Source: Acidobacteriaceae bacterium TAA 166
Lineage (GTDB): Bacteria; Acidobacteriota; Terriglobia; Terriglobales; Acidobacteriaceae
Assembly (NCBI GenBank): GCA_000421065.1
Contig: ATWD01000001.1
Coordinates: 4,456,001-4,520,000 of the forward strand
Direction: 5' to 3'
Length of the DNA: 64,000 nucleotides
In this document: one piece after another, positions 33,449 through 42,551 of the stretch
Layout: each line of letters begins with the position of its first letter
Numbering within the stretch: the first letter of the stretch is position 1
The notes under the pieces: model-generated
What the model was told of the DNA's origin: nothing
Databases searched by the model: none
What the model saw: the letters and a program-made list of their open reading frames with translations, nothing else
Translations under genes and position numbers: made by a program

Positions 33449-36400
33449 ATGCGCAGACATTCCTCCCTCTTTCTGCTTCTAGCCTCTCTGCTCCTTCCTC
33501 TTTCTGTGCTCGCTCAATCCGTCGACACGGCAATCGTGGGCACCATCACCGATGGCTCCGGAGCTGTGCTCCCAGGCGCTTCCATCTCGGTCCTCTCCCC
33601 CGCCACCGGCCTCGAGAAGAAGGTCATCACGGGAGCCGAAGGCCAGTATTCGGTGACCTATCTCACGCCGGGAGCCTACGACCTCACCATCTCGGCCAGT
33701 GGCTTCGCTCCCTATGTGCAGAAGGGAATTGTGCTGCAGCTCAACCAGACGGCCAAGATCAACGCCGCCATGTCGATCAGCTCGCAGGGACAGACCGTTC
33801 AGGTCACCAGCGAACAGCCCCTCATTCAGGCCGAAGACGCATCGCTTGGAGCAGTCATCGACTCCACGCGCGCCGCCAATCTCCCGCTCAATGGGCGCAA
33901 GTTCAACGACCTCGCCATCCTCACGCCCGGCACCGTCGTCTCGAATCCGGATAATCACACCTCGAGCACCGCCGGCTCGACCATCTCCTCGAACGGTGGA
34001 AGAAACGTCTGGGGACAGGTCAACATCGACGGCGTCACCATGGTCAACAACCGTCATGCTTATGTAAACGCCTATCCCTCGGTCGATGCCATCGACGAGT
34101 TCAAGGTGCTTACCGGCAACTACTCGGCGGAGTACGGCGGCGGTCCCGGCTCGATCATCAACGTGCAGCTCAAGACCGGAACCAACGCCTTCCATGGAAG
34201 CGTCTTCGAGTTCATCCGCAACGACGCCGTGGACGCGCGCAATCTGTTTCGCCCGGCTCCATTGCCCAAAAACGCTCTGAAGCAGAATCAGTTCGGAGCA
34301 ACGTTAGGCGGACCCATCTACAAGAACCGCACCTTCTTCTTCCTTAGCTATGAAGGTCTGCGCTCTGTCGAGGAGACCCCATCCACGGCGAACGTTCTTA
34401 CTCCCGCGCAACGGAACGGTGATTTTTCCGCCATCAAGACTCCTCTGCGAAACCCATTTACCGGCGGCACCTATGCGAACAATCAGATTCCCGTAAATCC
34501 CGTGGCGCAGAGCATCGTCAACCAGTACATGCCTCTTCCTAACTCCACTGGAAGTACCAACTACGCGGGCGTTACAGCCGGCAACCTTAGCGTCGATCAG
34601 GGAATCGCTCGCGTCGACCATAAGTTCAGCGAGAAGGATCAGATCTTCGTGCATTACATGTACGCTTTCCGCAACTTCCCGGTGACAAACATCAATCCCA
34701 ACTTCCACTTCACCGGAACCTACCCGATTCACAATGTCGCGCTTCAGTATCTACACACGTTTTCGCCGAGTGTCATCAACGAGCTTCGCCTCGGCACCGA
34801 TCTCGAGCACGTCAAGCAGCTGAGCGTGCGCGCGAATACGGACTTCACCGCATCGCAGCTTGGCATCAACGGCTTCCTCGTCGGCGGCCCGAACGGTCGC
34901 CAGCTCACACCGGCCGAGGAAGGCTTTCCGACGCTCTCCATCTCCGGGTACATCAACGTCGGCGACGGTACCGCCGCCTCCAATCTCGATGACAGCCGTA
35001 CCTACCAGCTTGCCGACAACCTCACCTGGACCAGGGGCAAGCACACCATCGTCTTTGGCGCTGATATCCGTCACGTCCAAGACAACGCCACCACCAACAA
35101 CACTCCGTATGGATCGCAATCCTTTACCGGAAGTATGACCGGCAATGCTGCGGCGGACTACATCCTTGGAATTCCCGCAACCTCCATCACCCCAGAGGGG
35201 GTTCCCATCTCCAAGCTGCGGCAATGGCGCACCGCTGCTTACATTCAGGACGATTGGAAGGTCACCTCTCGCCTTACCCTGAATCTGGGCATTCGCCACG
35301 ACCTCTGGATTCCACCGGTCGATGTCAACAACGTCTCCCGTACGCTGGACTTCAGCGGACCTCTGCCCGTCTTTACGCCTGGGCCGGGACAACGCCTCAA
35401 CAACATCTGGACCATCTCGCACAAAGACTTTGAACCAAGAGTCGGCTTCGCCTACAGCATCACGCCCAGCTTTGTCGTTCGTGGCGCCTACGGCATCTCC
35501 TTCTTTGGTGGACAGTTCGACAACATCAACATCCTTCAGCTCAATCCGCCCACAGCGGGCAGCTTGACCATCTCGAACCCGACGACCAATCCCATCGCCA
35601 CCATCCAAACCCCTGTTCCGGCGGCGCTGTATCCGTCGACGCCTTTCTACAACGCCACCACGCTTCCAGCCGATCGCAATCATCCCGATCTTTACCTTCA
35701 GACCTACAACCTGGCAGTCTCCAAGCAGTTCTGGTCGAACGTCATCGATCTCACTTACGTCGGGGTCAAAGGAACGCATCTCGACTCCAGCCTCACCTAC
35801 TTCAACTCGCCCCAGCCTGGAGTCGTCATCCACACGGCCACCGGCGACCTCGCTCCCGATGGTCCTATCCAACCGCGCCGCCCCTATCCCAACCTCGCCC
35901 GCATCCGCATGCTCGACTTTAGCGGAGCTTCCAGCTATAACGGCGTGCAGGTTCACTTTGAGCATCGTATGTCGCACGGCCTGAGCCTCACCGCGGTCTA
36001 CTCCTTCTCCCACACCCTCGACAATCAGGGAGCTGATGTCAACGGCGGCGGTTGCGAGTGCCAGAACCCGCTCGTCATCCACGAGTGGGCCAACGCCCTC
36101 ACCGACCAGCGTCACAACCTGACCGTCGGCTACGTCTGGACACTGCCCACGCTGAACGAGGGCAACCACATCGCCCGCGCCGTCGTGAACGGATGGCGTC
36201 TCAACGGCATCGCCCAGGTCGCCAGCGGCATGCCGCTCTTCATCACCCAGTCAGCAGATACCCAGAACACCGACAACCCCTGGCAGCGCCCCAATCTCGT
36301 TCCCGGAGTGAGCCCGAAGCTCTCCAATCGCTCCGTCAACGGCTGGTTCAACGCCGCGGCCTTTACCCCCAGCATCCTTAGCTACGGCAACACGCCGCGT

Positions 36401-36634
36401 AACCCGCTCGTAGGCCCTTCCACGCGCAATACCAACCTGGCCATCGCCCGCACCTTCACCATGCCCTTCGCCGAATCGCAACACCTCGAGTTCCGGTTGG
36501 AGAGCTTCAACACCCTCAACACACCACAGTTCTCCAACCCTGGCATCAGCCAGGGAGCCAGCACTTTCGGTAAAGTAACCTCAACCAAGATCGACAACCG
36601 CGAGCTGCAGCTTGGAGTAAAGTATCTCTTCTAG
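33449..36634 (+). CDS. TonB-dependent receptor, Oar-like (copy 2)
   Basis: Outer-membrane receptor of 1061 residues: signal peptide (RRHSSLFLLLASLLLPLSVLAQ), carboxypeptidase-regulatory-like domain ('GTITDGSGAVLPGASISVL', 'LTPGAYDLTISASGFA'), plug ('NLPLNGRKFNDLAIL', 'GGRNVWGQVNIDGV'), and a barrel ending in LGVKYLF. GTAGGAGA precedes the ATG. It is the likely outer-membrane uptake gate for the PLP/RidA/amidohydrolase cluster that follows on the same strand. It differs extensively from copy 1 and is not a recent duplicate. Confidence 0.93.
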   Translation: MRRHSSLFLLLASLLLPLSVLAQSVDTAIVGTITDGSGAVLPGASISVLSPATGLEKKVITGAEGQYSVTYLTPGAYDLTISASGFAPYVQKGIVLQLNQTAKINAAMSISSQGQTVQVTSEQPLIQAEDASLGAVIDSTRAANLPLNGRKFNDLAILTPGTVVSNPDNHTSSTAGSTISSNGGRNVWGQVNIDGVTMVNNRHAYVNAYPSVDAIDEFKVLTGNYSAEYGGGPGSIINVQLKTGTNAFHGSVFEFIRNDAVDARNLFRPAPLPKNALKQNQFGATLGGPIYKNRTFFFLSYEGLRSVEETPSTANVLTPAQRNGDFSAIKTPLRNPFTGGTYANNQIPVNPVAQSIVNQYMPLPNSTGSTNYAGVTAGNLSVDQGIARVDHKFSEKDQIFVHYMYAFRNFPVTNINPNFHFTGTYPIHNVALQYLHTFSPSVINELRLGTDLEHVKQLSVRANTDFTASQLGINGFLVGGPNGRQLTPAEEGFPTLSISGYINVGDGTAASNLDDSRTYQLADNLTWTRGKHTIVFGADIRHVQDNATTNNTPYGSQSFTGSMTGNAAADYILGIPATSITPEGVPISKLRQWRTAAYIQDDWKVTSRLTLNLGIRHDLWIPPVDVNNVSRTLDFSGPLPVFTPGPGQRLNNIWTISHKDFEPRVGFAYSITPSFVVRGAYGISFFGGQFDNINILQLNPPTAGSLTISNPTTNPIATIQTPVPAALYPSTPFYNATTLPADRNHPDLYLQTYNLAVSKQFWSNVIDLTYVGVKGTHLDSSLTYFNSPQPGVVIHTATGDLAPDGPIQPRRPYPNLARIRMLDFSGASSYNGVQVHFEHRMSHGLSLTAVYSFSHTLDNQGADVNGGGCECQNPLVIHEWANALTDQRHNLTVGYVWTLPTLNEGNHIARAVVNGWRLNGIAQVASGMPLFITQSADTQNTDNPWQRPNLVPGVSPKLSNRSVNGWFNAAAFTPSILSYGNTPRNPLVGPSTRNTNLAIARTFTMPFAESQHLEFRLESFNTLNTPQFSNPGISQGASTFGKVTSTKIDNRELQLGVKYLF

Positions 36635-36656
36635 CCCGCGTTTATATGGACACGGA

Positions 36657-36705
36657 GAGACGAAGAGCGGACCTATGGCATTTGCCATAATCTCCTCTTC
36701 GTCTC
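36657..36705 (+). terminator. Compound hairpin between TonB-dependent receptor 2 and the first PLP enzyme
   Basis: Outer arms GAGACGAAGAG/CTCTTCGTCTC (11 bp) enclose a second perfect stem TATGGC-ATTT-GCCATA (36674-36689). There is no T-tract. It may lower read-through from the receptor gene into the enzyme genes. Confidence 0.55.
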
Positions 36706-36803
36706 CAGCCCTATGACAACCGGCTCCGTTTGAGATCAGATGGACCCTACCCCGCAAAAATGCTTTGGCCCCGCCCGGGGCATGGACGAAAGGACGTTTC
36801 TCG

Positions 36804-38096
36804 ATGATGACCCCCGATGGTTCTTCAGACACCCCTGGAGCTCTCACCCGCCGCAGCTTTCTGCGCTGGTCGCAGTCCCTCATGGCGATGCTTGGCGCTG
36901 CCCCTCTCCTCGGCTCCTCAGTCCAGGCCGCTGCCTCGGTCGCGCCCCATACCGCCGCCGGTGAGGACTACTACACCAAGCTCGGCGTGCGGAAGATGAT
37001 CAACGCTGCCGGAACCTACACCATGTACACGGCTGCCGTCATGCCGCCCCAGGTGGAGCAGGCCGTCGCCGTGGCTGCCAAACACCCTGTCCACCTGCGC
37101 GAGCTCCAGCTCAAAGCTGGGGAGTACCTCGCCCAGAAGCTGCGCTGCGAGGGCGCCGTCGTCACCTGCGGAGCCTCCTCCGCGCTCACCCTCGGCACCG
37201 CCGCCTGCATCGCCTCGGCCAACAACGCTAAGCCTGACGACATTCCGCTCAATGTCGGCTCCATGAAGAACGAGGTCATCGTTCAGAAGGCCCACCGCTA
37301 CGGCTACGACCACGCCATGTACCTCTGCGGCGTCAAGATCGTCGAGGTCGTCACCCTCGACGACTACAAGCGCGCCTTCAACGACAAGACCGTCATGACC
37401 AACTTCTTCAACGCCGCCAGCGGTGGAGAGATCCATCACGAGCAGTGGCTCGAGGTCGCCCACCAGCACAACGTCCCCTGCCACATCGACGCCGCCGCCG
37501 ACATGCCCCCCATCTCCAATCTCTGGAAGTACACCGGCATGGGCTTCGACCTCGTCTGCTTCTCGGGAGGCAAGGGAATCCGCGGACCCCAGAACGCCGG
37601 TCTCCTCCTCGGAAAAAAGCACCTCACCGATCTCGCCCACGCCAACAACAATCCCGTCGACGGCGTCGCCCGCGGCATGAAGGTCGCCAAGGAGCAGATC
37701 GTTGGCATGGTCGCCGCCATCGACTGGCTGCTCGAGCAGAGCGACGACTCCATGCAGAAGGAGTTCACTCGGAGATGCGACGTCATCAGCCACATCGTCA
37801 AGGACGTCCCCACCGTGAAGACCACCATCTTTACCCCTGAAGTTGCCAACCACGTCCCGCATCTCTTCATCACCTACGATCCCGCCACCGTCGGCATCAC
37901 CCCCAAAGAGGTGCAGGCGAGTCTTCGCGATCTCGACCCCACCATCGAGCTCAACCCCGGCACCGGAAACGTGAAGGGCGGCAACGGCATGCCCCCCACG
38001 CCGAACACCATCGTCGTCGGAACCTGGATGCTTCTCCCCGGCGAGCCCGAGATCGTCGGTCACCAGATTCGTGCCGCCCTTATGAAGAAGGCCTGA
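36804..38096 (+). CDS. Tat-exported SelA/DgaE-like PLP enzyme (1)
   Basis: A 430-residue fold-type I PLP enzyme of the selenocysteine-synthase-like group that includes D-glucosaminate-6-phosphate ammonia-lyase (DgaE). A Tat signal is visible (LTRRSFLRWSQSLMAMLGAA). The core begins 'YYTKLGVRKMINAAGTYT'. The PLP-anchoring Lys is K257 in 'CFSGGKGIRGPQNAGLLLG', and the cofactor Asp is in 'CHIDAAADMPP'. The ATG at 36804 (MMTPDG) has AAGGA upstream; an earlier ATG at 36765 lacks one. It is followed by a Tat-exported RidA. An ammonia-lyase or dehydratase role is inferred; its true substrate is unknown. Confidence 0.85.
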   Translation: MMTPDGSSDTPGALTRRSFLRWSQSLMAMLGAAPLLGSSVQAAASVAPHTAAGEDYYTKLGVRKMINAAGTYTMYTAAVMPPQVEQAVAVAAKHPVHLRELQLKAGEYLAQKLRCEGAVVTCGASSALTLGTAACIASANNAKPDDIPLNVGSMKNEVIVQKAHRYGYDHAMYLCGVKIVEVVTLDDYKRAFNDKTVMTNFFNAASGGEIHHEQWLEVAHQHNVPCHIDAAADMPPISNLWKYTGMGFDLVCFSGGKGIRGPQNAGLLLGKKHLTDLAHANNNPVDGVARGMKVAKEQIVGMVAAIDWLLEQSDDSMQKEFTRRCDVISHIVKDVPTVKTTIFTPEVANHVPHLFITYDPATVGITPKEVQASLRDLDPTIELNPGTGNVKGGNGMPPTPNTIVVGTWMLLPGEPEIVGHQIRAALMKKA

Positions 38097-38151
38097 GCCT
38101 TTCCATACAATGGCTGCAGTCTTTCCAATCCGACAAGGAGTCACACGCACT

Positions 38152-38646
38152 ATGGAGCAGAAGCAGTCCAGAAGAGGTCTTCTCAAGAACGCAGCCAAAG
38201 CGGCCGTCGTCGCCACCGGTGGAACCATGCTGGCGGCGGGCAAAGCCTCCGCCCAGGGCACAGCCAAGCTCGAGAAGAAGTCCTACCCCGCCAAGCCGGC
38301 CACCCCTCCTGCCAACGGCAAGGCCCCGCTGTTCTCCGGAGCCGTCTCCTACGGCAACCTGCTCTTCCTCGCCGGCGTCGGCGCCCACTTCCAGGGAACC
38401 ATCGAGCAGCACACCCAGCACGTCCTCGACGAGCTCGAGCAGAAGCTCGTCAGCGCCGGCTCCTCCATGGAGAAGGTGCTCAAGGTCAATGTCTACCTCA
38501 ACGACCTCAAGGACTACGACGCCATGAACAAGGTCTACGCCACCGCCAGGTGGGGAAGCACCCCGCCGGTCCGCACCACCGTCTCGCCTGCCAACGGAAT
38601 CCCCGGAAACTCGCTGGTCGAGATCGACATGATCGCCTACATCTAA
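38152..38646 (+). CDS. Tat-exported RidA-family enamine/imine deaminase (1)
   Basis: A 164-residue RidA (YjgF/YER057c/UK114) protein with a twin-arginine signal (QSRRGLLKNAAKAAVVA). The RidA core runs from 'APLFSGAVSYGNLLFLAG' to 'SLVEIDMIAYI'. The substrate-binding Arg is in 'TPPVRTTVSP'. RidA hydrolyses enamine/imine intermediates released by PLP dehydratases, so its position between two PLP enzymes is functionally coherent. AAGGAG precedes the ATG at 38152; an ATG at 38110 has no RBS. Export of a RidA is unusual. Confidence 0.87.
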   Translation: MEQKQSRRGLLKNAAKAAVVATGGTMLAAGKASAQGTAKLEKKSYPAKPATPPANGKAPLFSGAVSYGNLLFLAGVGAHFQGTIEQHTQHVLDELEQKLVSAGSSMEKVLKVNVYLNDLKDYDAMNKVYATARWGSTPPVRTTVSPANGIPGNSLVEIDMIAYI

Positions 38647-38731
38647 ACCGTTTCTCGTCGTGGGGGACGTCGCCCGTCCGGCGTCCTTCGCCACCCTCGT
38701 CTTCACTGCCTACCCTAAGGAGATTCCGCCC

Positions 38732-40366
38732 ATGCCGTCGCTTCGCAGTCCACAATGGTCCCGTCGAGAGATTCTCAAGCAGTCCGGAATCCTCTCCGCC
38801 CTCGGAGCGGCATCGGCTGCATCTCCCCTCACCGCTACCGCCGCTGCTCTCGCCGACAAATCCGCGGAAAAGTCCAGCACCGGCAACCACACCCTCACCC
38901 ACGAGCACAATCTTCAGGACAATCTCTTCACCCGCATCGGCGTCCGTCCCATGGTCAACGGCCGTGGCACCTTCACCATCATCAGCGGCTCCTGTTCGCT
39001 GCCCGAGGTCAAGCAGGCCATGTACGATGCCTCCTTCTACTTCGTCCACCTCGACGAGATGATGAACGGCATCGGAGCTCAGCTCGGCGAGCTCACCGGA
39101 GCCGAGTGGGGAATCACCACAACCGGGTGCGCCGCCGCCATCTGTCTTGCCACCATCGCTTGCATCGCCGGAACCGACGTCGAAAAGTGTCAGGTCCTGC
39201 CCTACAAAAAGCAGAAGGACCAGGTCATCATCCCCAAGCACTCCCGCAACCCCTACGACATCGGCGTCCGCATGTCCGGGGTCGAGATCGTCGAGGTCGC
39301 CACTCCGGAAGAGTTCCGCGCCAAGCTCTCCGACCGCACCGCCATGGTCTACATCCTCTCTGGACCGCAGTCCGTCACCGGCCCCATGAGCATCAAGATC
39401 CTCTGCGATATGGCCAGGGAGAAGAACGTTCCTGTCTTCGTCGACGCCGCCGCCGAGGAGCCCGTCAAGCCCAACATCCATCTCGCAGCCGGAGCCTCGC
39501 TCGTCGGCTACTCCGGTGGAAAGTGCATGCGCGGGCCGCAGTCCTCCGGCATGATGATCGGCGACAAGAATCTCTGCAAGGCCGCCTACTACCAGGCCGC
39601 CCCTCACCACTGTTACGGCCGCGCCCTCAAGTGCAGCAAGGAAGAGGCCATGGGCCTACTCGCTGCCGTGCGCCAGTGGTATGCGCGCGATCACGACGCC
39701 GAGCAGAAGCAGTGGATGGGCTGGATGCAGCACATCGCCGACCGCGTCAAGACTGTTCCCGGCGTCACCGCCGAGGTCGTGCCCGCGCAGGAAGACCTCT
39801 CCAACCGCTGCGCTACCGTCCGCATCAAGTGGGACGCCGCCAAGGTCGGCATCACCGGAACCGAGGTCTCCGCCCGCCTCGACGCCGGAACCCCGCGCAT
39901 CGTTCTCGCCGGAGCCCTGGGTCGCCGTCCCGAGATGATGCAGAGCGGCATCGGCGTCACCTCCTACATGATGGCGCCGGGCGAGGAGAAGATCATCGCC
40001 GACGCCCTCTACGAGATCCTCACCAAACCCGGAACACACTCCAATCCCGAGGCCCCCTCCGGGGCTCCGGCTTCGGTGCAGGGAAGCTGGGCCGTCAGTA
40101 TCCACTACCTCCGCGGCACCGGCGAACAGAAGTTCGTCCTCGAGCAGAAGGGCAGCGACCTTACCGGCGAGCAGCACGGCGAGTTCTACCAGACCACCTT
40201 CCAGGGCGTCGTCCATGGCGACCAGATCGAGCTGCACAGCACCATGCCGGTCGACGGCAACCCCTTCCGCTGCACCTTCAAGGGAACCGTCGCGGGCAAT
40301 CAGATCAACGGAACCGTCAACATGGGGGAATACGGCGACGCCGCCTGGAGCGCCCTCCGGGCCTGA
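38732..40366 (+). CDS. Tat-exported SelA/DgaE-like PLP enzyme (2) with extra C-terminal beta domain
   Basis: A 544-residue PLP enzyme. Tat motif SRREILKQSGILSALGAA; core 'LFTRIGVRPMVNGRGTFTII'; PLP Lys K264 in 'GYSGGKCMRGPQSSGMMIG'; Asp in 'VFVDAAAEEP'. Residues ~448-544 are an added domain with repeating short strands ('GSWAVSIHYLRGTGEQKFVL', 'GSDLTGEQHGEF'), probably a small beta-barrel for ligand or glycan binding. TAAGGAGA precedes the ATG. It is distinct from the first PLP enzyme, so the two may form a heteromer or act in sequence. Confidence 0.85.
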   Translation: MPSLRSPQWSRREILKQSGILSALGAASAASPLTATAAALADKSAEKSSTGNHTLTHEHNLQDNLFTRIGVRPMVNGRGTFTIISGSCSLPEVKQAMYDASFYFVHLDEMMNGIGAQLGELTGAEWGITTTGCAAAICLATIACIAGTDVEKCQVLPYKKQKDQVIIPKHSRNPYDIGVRMSGVEIVEVATPEEFRAKLSDRTAMVYILSGPQSVTGPMSIKILCDMAREKNVPVFVDAAAEEPVKPNIHLAAGASLVGYSGGKCMRGPQSSGMMIGDKNLCKAAYYQAAPHHCYGRALKCSKEEAMGLLAAVRQWYARDHDAEQKQWMGWMQHIADRVKTVPGVTAEVVPAQEDLSNRCATVRIKWDAAKVGITGTEVSARLDAGTPRIVLAGALGRRPEMMQSGIGVTSYMMAPGEEKIIADALYEILTKPGTHSNPEAPSGAPASVQGSWAVSIHYLRGTGEQKFVLEQKGSDLTGEQHGEFYQTTFQGVVHGDQIELHSTMPVDGNPFRCTFKGTVAGNQINGTVNMGEYGDAAWSALRA

Positions 40367-40397
40367 AAAGTCGGCTTCAAAGAGCAAAAAACTAGCG

Positions 40398-40417
40398 TGT
40401 AGGCTATTTGGCCTATT
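40398..40417. promoter_or_regulatory. 20-nt motif shared with 33202-33221 (candidate operator B)
   Basis: TGTAGGCTATTTGGCCTATT shares the dyad TAGGCnAnnTnGCCTA with the site upstream of TonB-dependent receptor 2. It lies 105 bases before the amidohydrolase start and 32 bases after the second PLP enzyme stop, so it could drive or control an internal promoter. Confidence 0.5.
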
Positions 40418-40521
40418 TCGAAGCTGAACCACAGGGCCGATGACGCCGGCCCGGGTTCGATTGAAACTTATTAAGATTCTTGAAACGTCCTTTAGGTTTA
40501 GGAAAGATGACGAGGGAAACG

Positions 40522-41958
40522 ATGAAATTTCAGAAGAGCCCTGTGCTGGTCTGCTCCGTTCTTTGTAACTTTCTGCTCTTCACAGGCGTAAGCCAGGCAC
40601 AGCACGAGATGTCTTCCACCCCGGGAGCGCAGCAGGGAGGAGCCGCCCGCCGAGGCTTCACCGACGCCCCCAACCCTCTGCCCTACGACCTTCTCCTCAC
40701 CAAGGGCCACGTCATCGACGCCAAGAACCACATCGACAAGGTGACCGACGTCGCCGTCAAGGACGGCAAGATCGCCGCCGTCGGCGATAATCTGAACCCT
40801 AAGGACGCCGCTAAAACCATCGACGTCAGCGGCGACTACGTCACCCCCGGTCTCATCGACCTGCACATGCACATGTACGCCACCACCGGCGAGAAGAGCT
40901 CCTATGCCGGGGACAACTCCATCTGGCCGGATGGATTCACCTTGCGCAACGGCGTTACCACCGCCGTCGATGCCGGAAGCTCGGGCTGGCGCAACTTCCC
41001 CGACTTCAAAGAGCACGTCATCGACCGCTCCGAGACCCGCGTCCTCGCCGAGCTGAACATCGTCGGCGCCGGCATGCGTCCCCGCGGCATCGAGCAGAAC
41101 CTCGACGACATGGACGGCAAGGCCACCGGAGAGATGGCCCTCAAGTACCCCGGCGTTATCGTCGGCGTCAAGAGCGCCCACTTTACCGGCCCCGAGTGGA
41201 AGCCCTACGACCAGGCTGTCATCGCCGGCAACATCGCCAACATCCCGGTCATGATCGACTACGGATCGCGCCGCATCGAGCGCCCTCTGTATGACCTCCT
41301 CGCCACCCACCTCCGTCCCGGCGATATCTACACCCACGCCTTCTCCGGCCATCGCGGCGAGCAGGACTCCACCACGATGAAGGCCAGCGCGGCCATGCTC
41401 ATCGGCCGCAAGCGCGGCATCTACTTCGACGCCGGCACCGGCGGCGGAAGCTTCGCCTGGTCCGTGGCCATCCCGCTGCTCCAGGGCGGCTTCCCACCCG
41501 ACTCGCTCTCCACCGACCTCCACATCGACAGCATGAACTCCGGCACCAAAAACCTGCTCAATGTAGCTGGCGAGTTCCTCGCCATGGGCCAGAGCCTGCA
41601 GGACGTCATCGCCGAGATGACCTGGAACCCGGCGCGCGAGATCAAGCAGCCGCAGCTCGGCAACCTCTCCGTCGGTGCCCCGGCAGACGTCGCCGTCCTC
41701 AGCGAAGAGCACGGCAAGTTCGGCTTCGAGGACATGTACAACACCAAAAAGATGGGCGACACCAAGCTGGTCTGCGAGCTCACCGTTCGCTCCGGCAAGA
41801 TCGTCTACGACCTCAACGGAATCTCCATGGATATGTGGGACGCTCCGGCGTCGAGCGACCCGAAGCTCTCCTCGCACTGGACCACCTTCCGGCTCCGCTC
41901 CTTCGGAACCGCGCGGGCTCCCGTGCAGGCGCCTTCCGCAACCCCCCAGCCGAAGTAA
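40522..41958 (+). CDS. Exported amidohydrolase/deacetylase-family metallohydrolase (1)
   Basis: A 478-residue exported enzyme with a signal peptide (MKFQKSPVLVCSVLCNFLLF...SQA-Q). It belongs to the amidohydrolase superfamily group once annotated as dihydroorotase-like (COG3964). Metal ligands are visible: HMH in 'GLIDLHMHMYATTG', a candidate carbamylated Lys in 'VGVKSAHFTGPEW', His in 'DIYTHAFSGH', and Asp in 'STDLHIDSMN'. From memory, characterised members hydrolyse acetylated 2-hydroxy acids. Related genes often sit beside DgaE-like enzymes. GAGGG precedes the ATG at 40522; earlier TTG/ATG codons would precede the signal peptide. Confidence 0.87.
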   Translation: MKFQKSPVLVCSVLCNFLLFTGVSQAQHEMSSTPGAQQGGAARRGFTDAPNPLPYDLLLTKGHVIDAKNHIDKVTDVAVKDGKIAAVGDNLNPKDAAKTIDVSGDYVTPGLIDLHMHMYATTGEKSSYAGDNSIWPDGFTLRNGVTTAVDAGSSGWRNFPDFKEHVIDRSETRVLAELNIVGAGMRPRGIEQNLDDMDGKATGEMALKYPGVIVGVKSAHFTGPEWKPYDQAVIAGNIANIPVMIDYGSRRIERPLYDLLATHLRPGDIYTHAFSGHRGEQDSTTMKASAAMLIGRKRGIYFDAGTGGGSFAWSVAIPLLQGGFPPDSLSTDLHIDSMNSGTKNLLNVAGEFLAMGQSLQDVIAEMTWNPAREIKQPQLGNLSVGAPADVAVLSEEHGKFGFEDMYNTKKMGDTKLVCELTVRSGKIVYDLNGISMDMWDAPASSDPKLSSHWTTFRLRSFGTARAPVQAPSATPQPK

Positions 41959-42086
41959 AGAAAGAAATAGGACCCTAAGCTAAGAAAGCAAAGAAGGCCC
42001 GCAACAAAGCGCAGTATCCGCAGTCCATAAGAGCAGGTGCTTTACCGTGATCGGCGCCGAAGTCGGTCGCGTGCAGGAGGAGAAGA

Positions 42087-42551
42087 ATGAGAAATAAGTC
42101 CCGTTGGTCTCTCCGGACAGTGATGGCATCCCTTGCCTCGCACGTCCTTCTGGGCACCCTCCTTCTGCACGCGGCCGATTCGCCCGTCACCGTCAACTGG
42201 CAGACCCTCAAGACGCTGACCTCCGCCGCTCCTGCCAAACCTACCCCCGCGCTCGCCCTCCAGAACAAGCAGGTCAGCATCCCCGGCTTCATGGTCCCGC
42301 TCGAAGACGACGAGAACGACGTTACCGAGTTCCTCCTCGTCCCCTACGCCGGAGCTTGCATCCATACCCCGCCCCCGCCTCCCAACCAGATGGTCTACGT
42401 CAAGATGGATCACAACTCCAAGGTCAAGATGTCCTTCGTCGATCCCATCGTCGTCACCGGTCAGCTCAAGATCTCCACTATCGTCAGCCCCTACGGCGAT
42501 GTCTCCTACACGATGACCGGTGAGAACGTGAAGCCCTACGGAGGGCAATAG
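42087..42551 (+). CDS. Exported DUF3299 protein
   Basis: A 154-residue exported protein with a signal peptide (MRNKSRWSLRTVMASLASHV...HAA-D). The DUF3299 hallmark GACIHTPPPPPNQ is at residues ~90-102, after 'IPGFMVPLEDDENDVTEFLL'. An excellent AGGAGGAG lies before the ATG. It is directly followed, with no spacing, by an ABC ATPase and an FtsX permease, a known genomic association of the family. The Cys/His/Pro motif suggests metal or cofactor binding. The function is not established. Confidence 0.9.
   Translation: MRNKSRWSLRTVMASLASHVLLGTLLLHAADSPVTVNWQTLKTLTSAAPAKPTPALALQNKQVSIPGFMVPLEDDENDVTEFLLVPYAGACIHTPPPPPNQMVYVKMDHNSKVKMSFVDPIVVTGQLKISTIVSPYGDVSYTMTGENVKPYGGQ

Noticed and set aside
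28953..36634. The two TonB-dependent receptors as a recent tandem duplication
   Set aside because: They share domain order and family, but sequences differ over most of their length.
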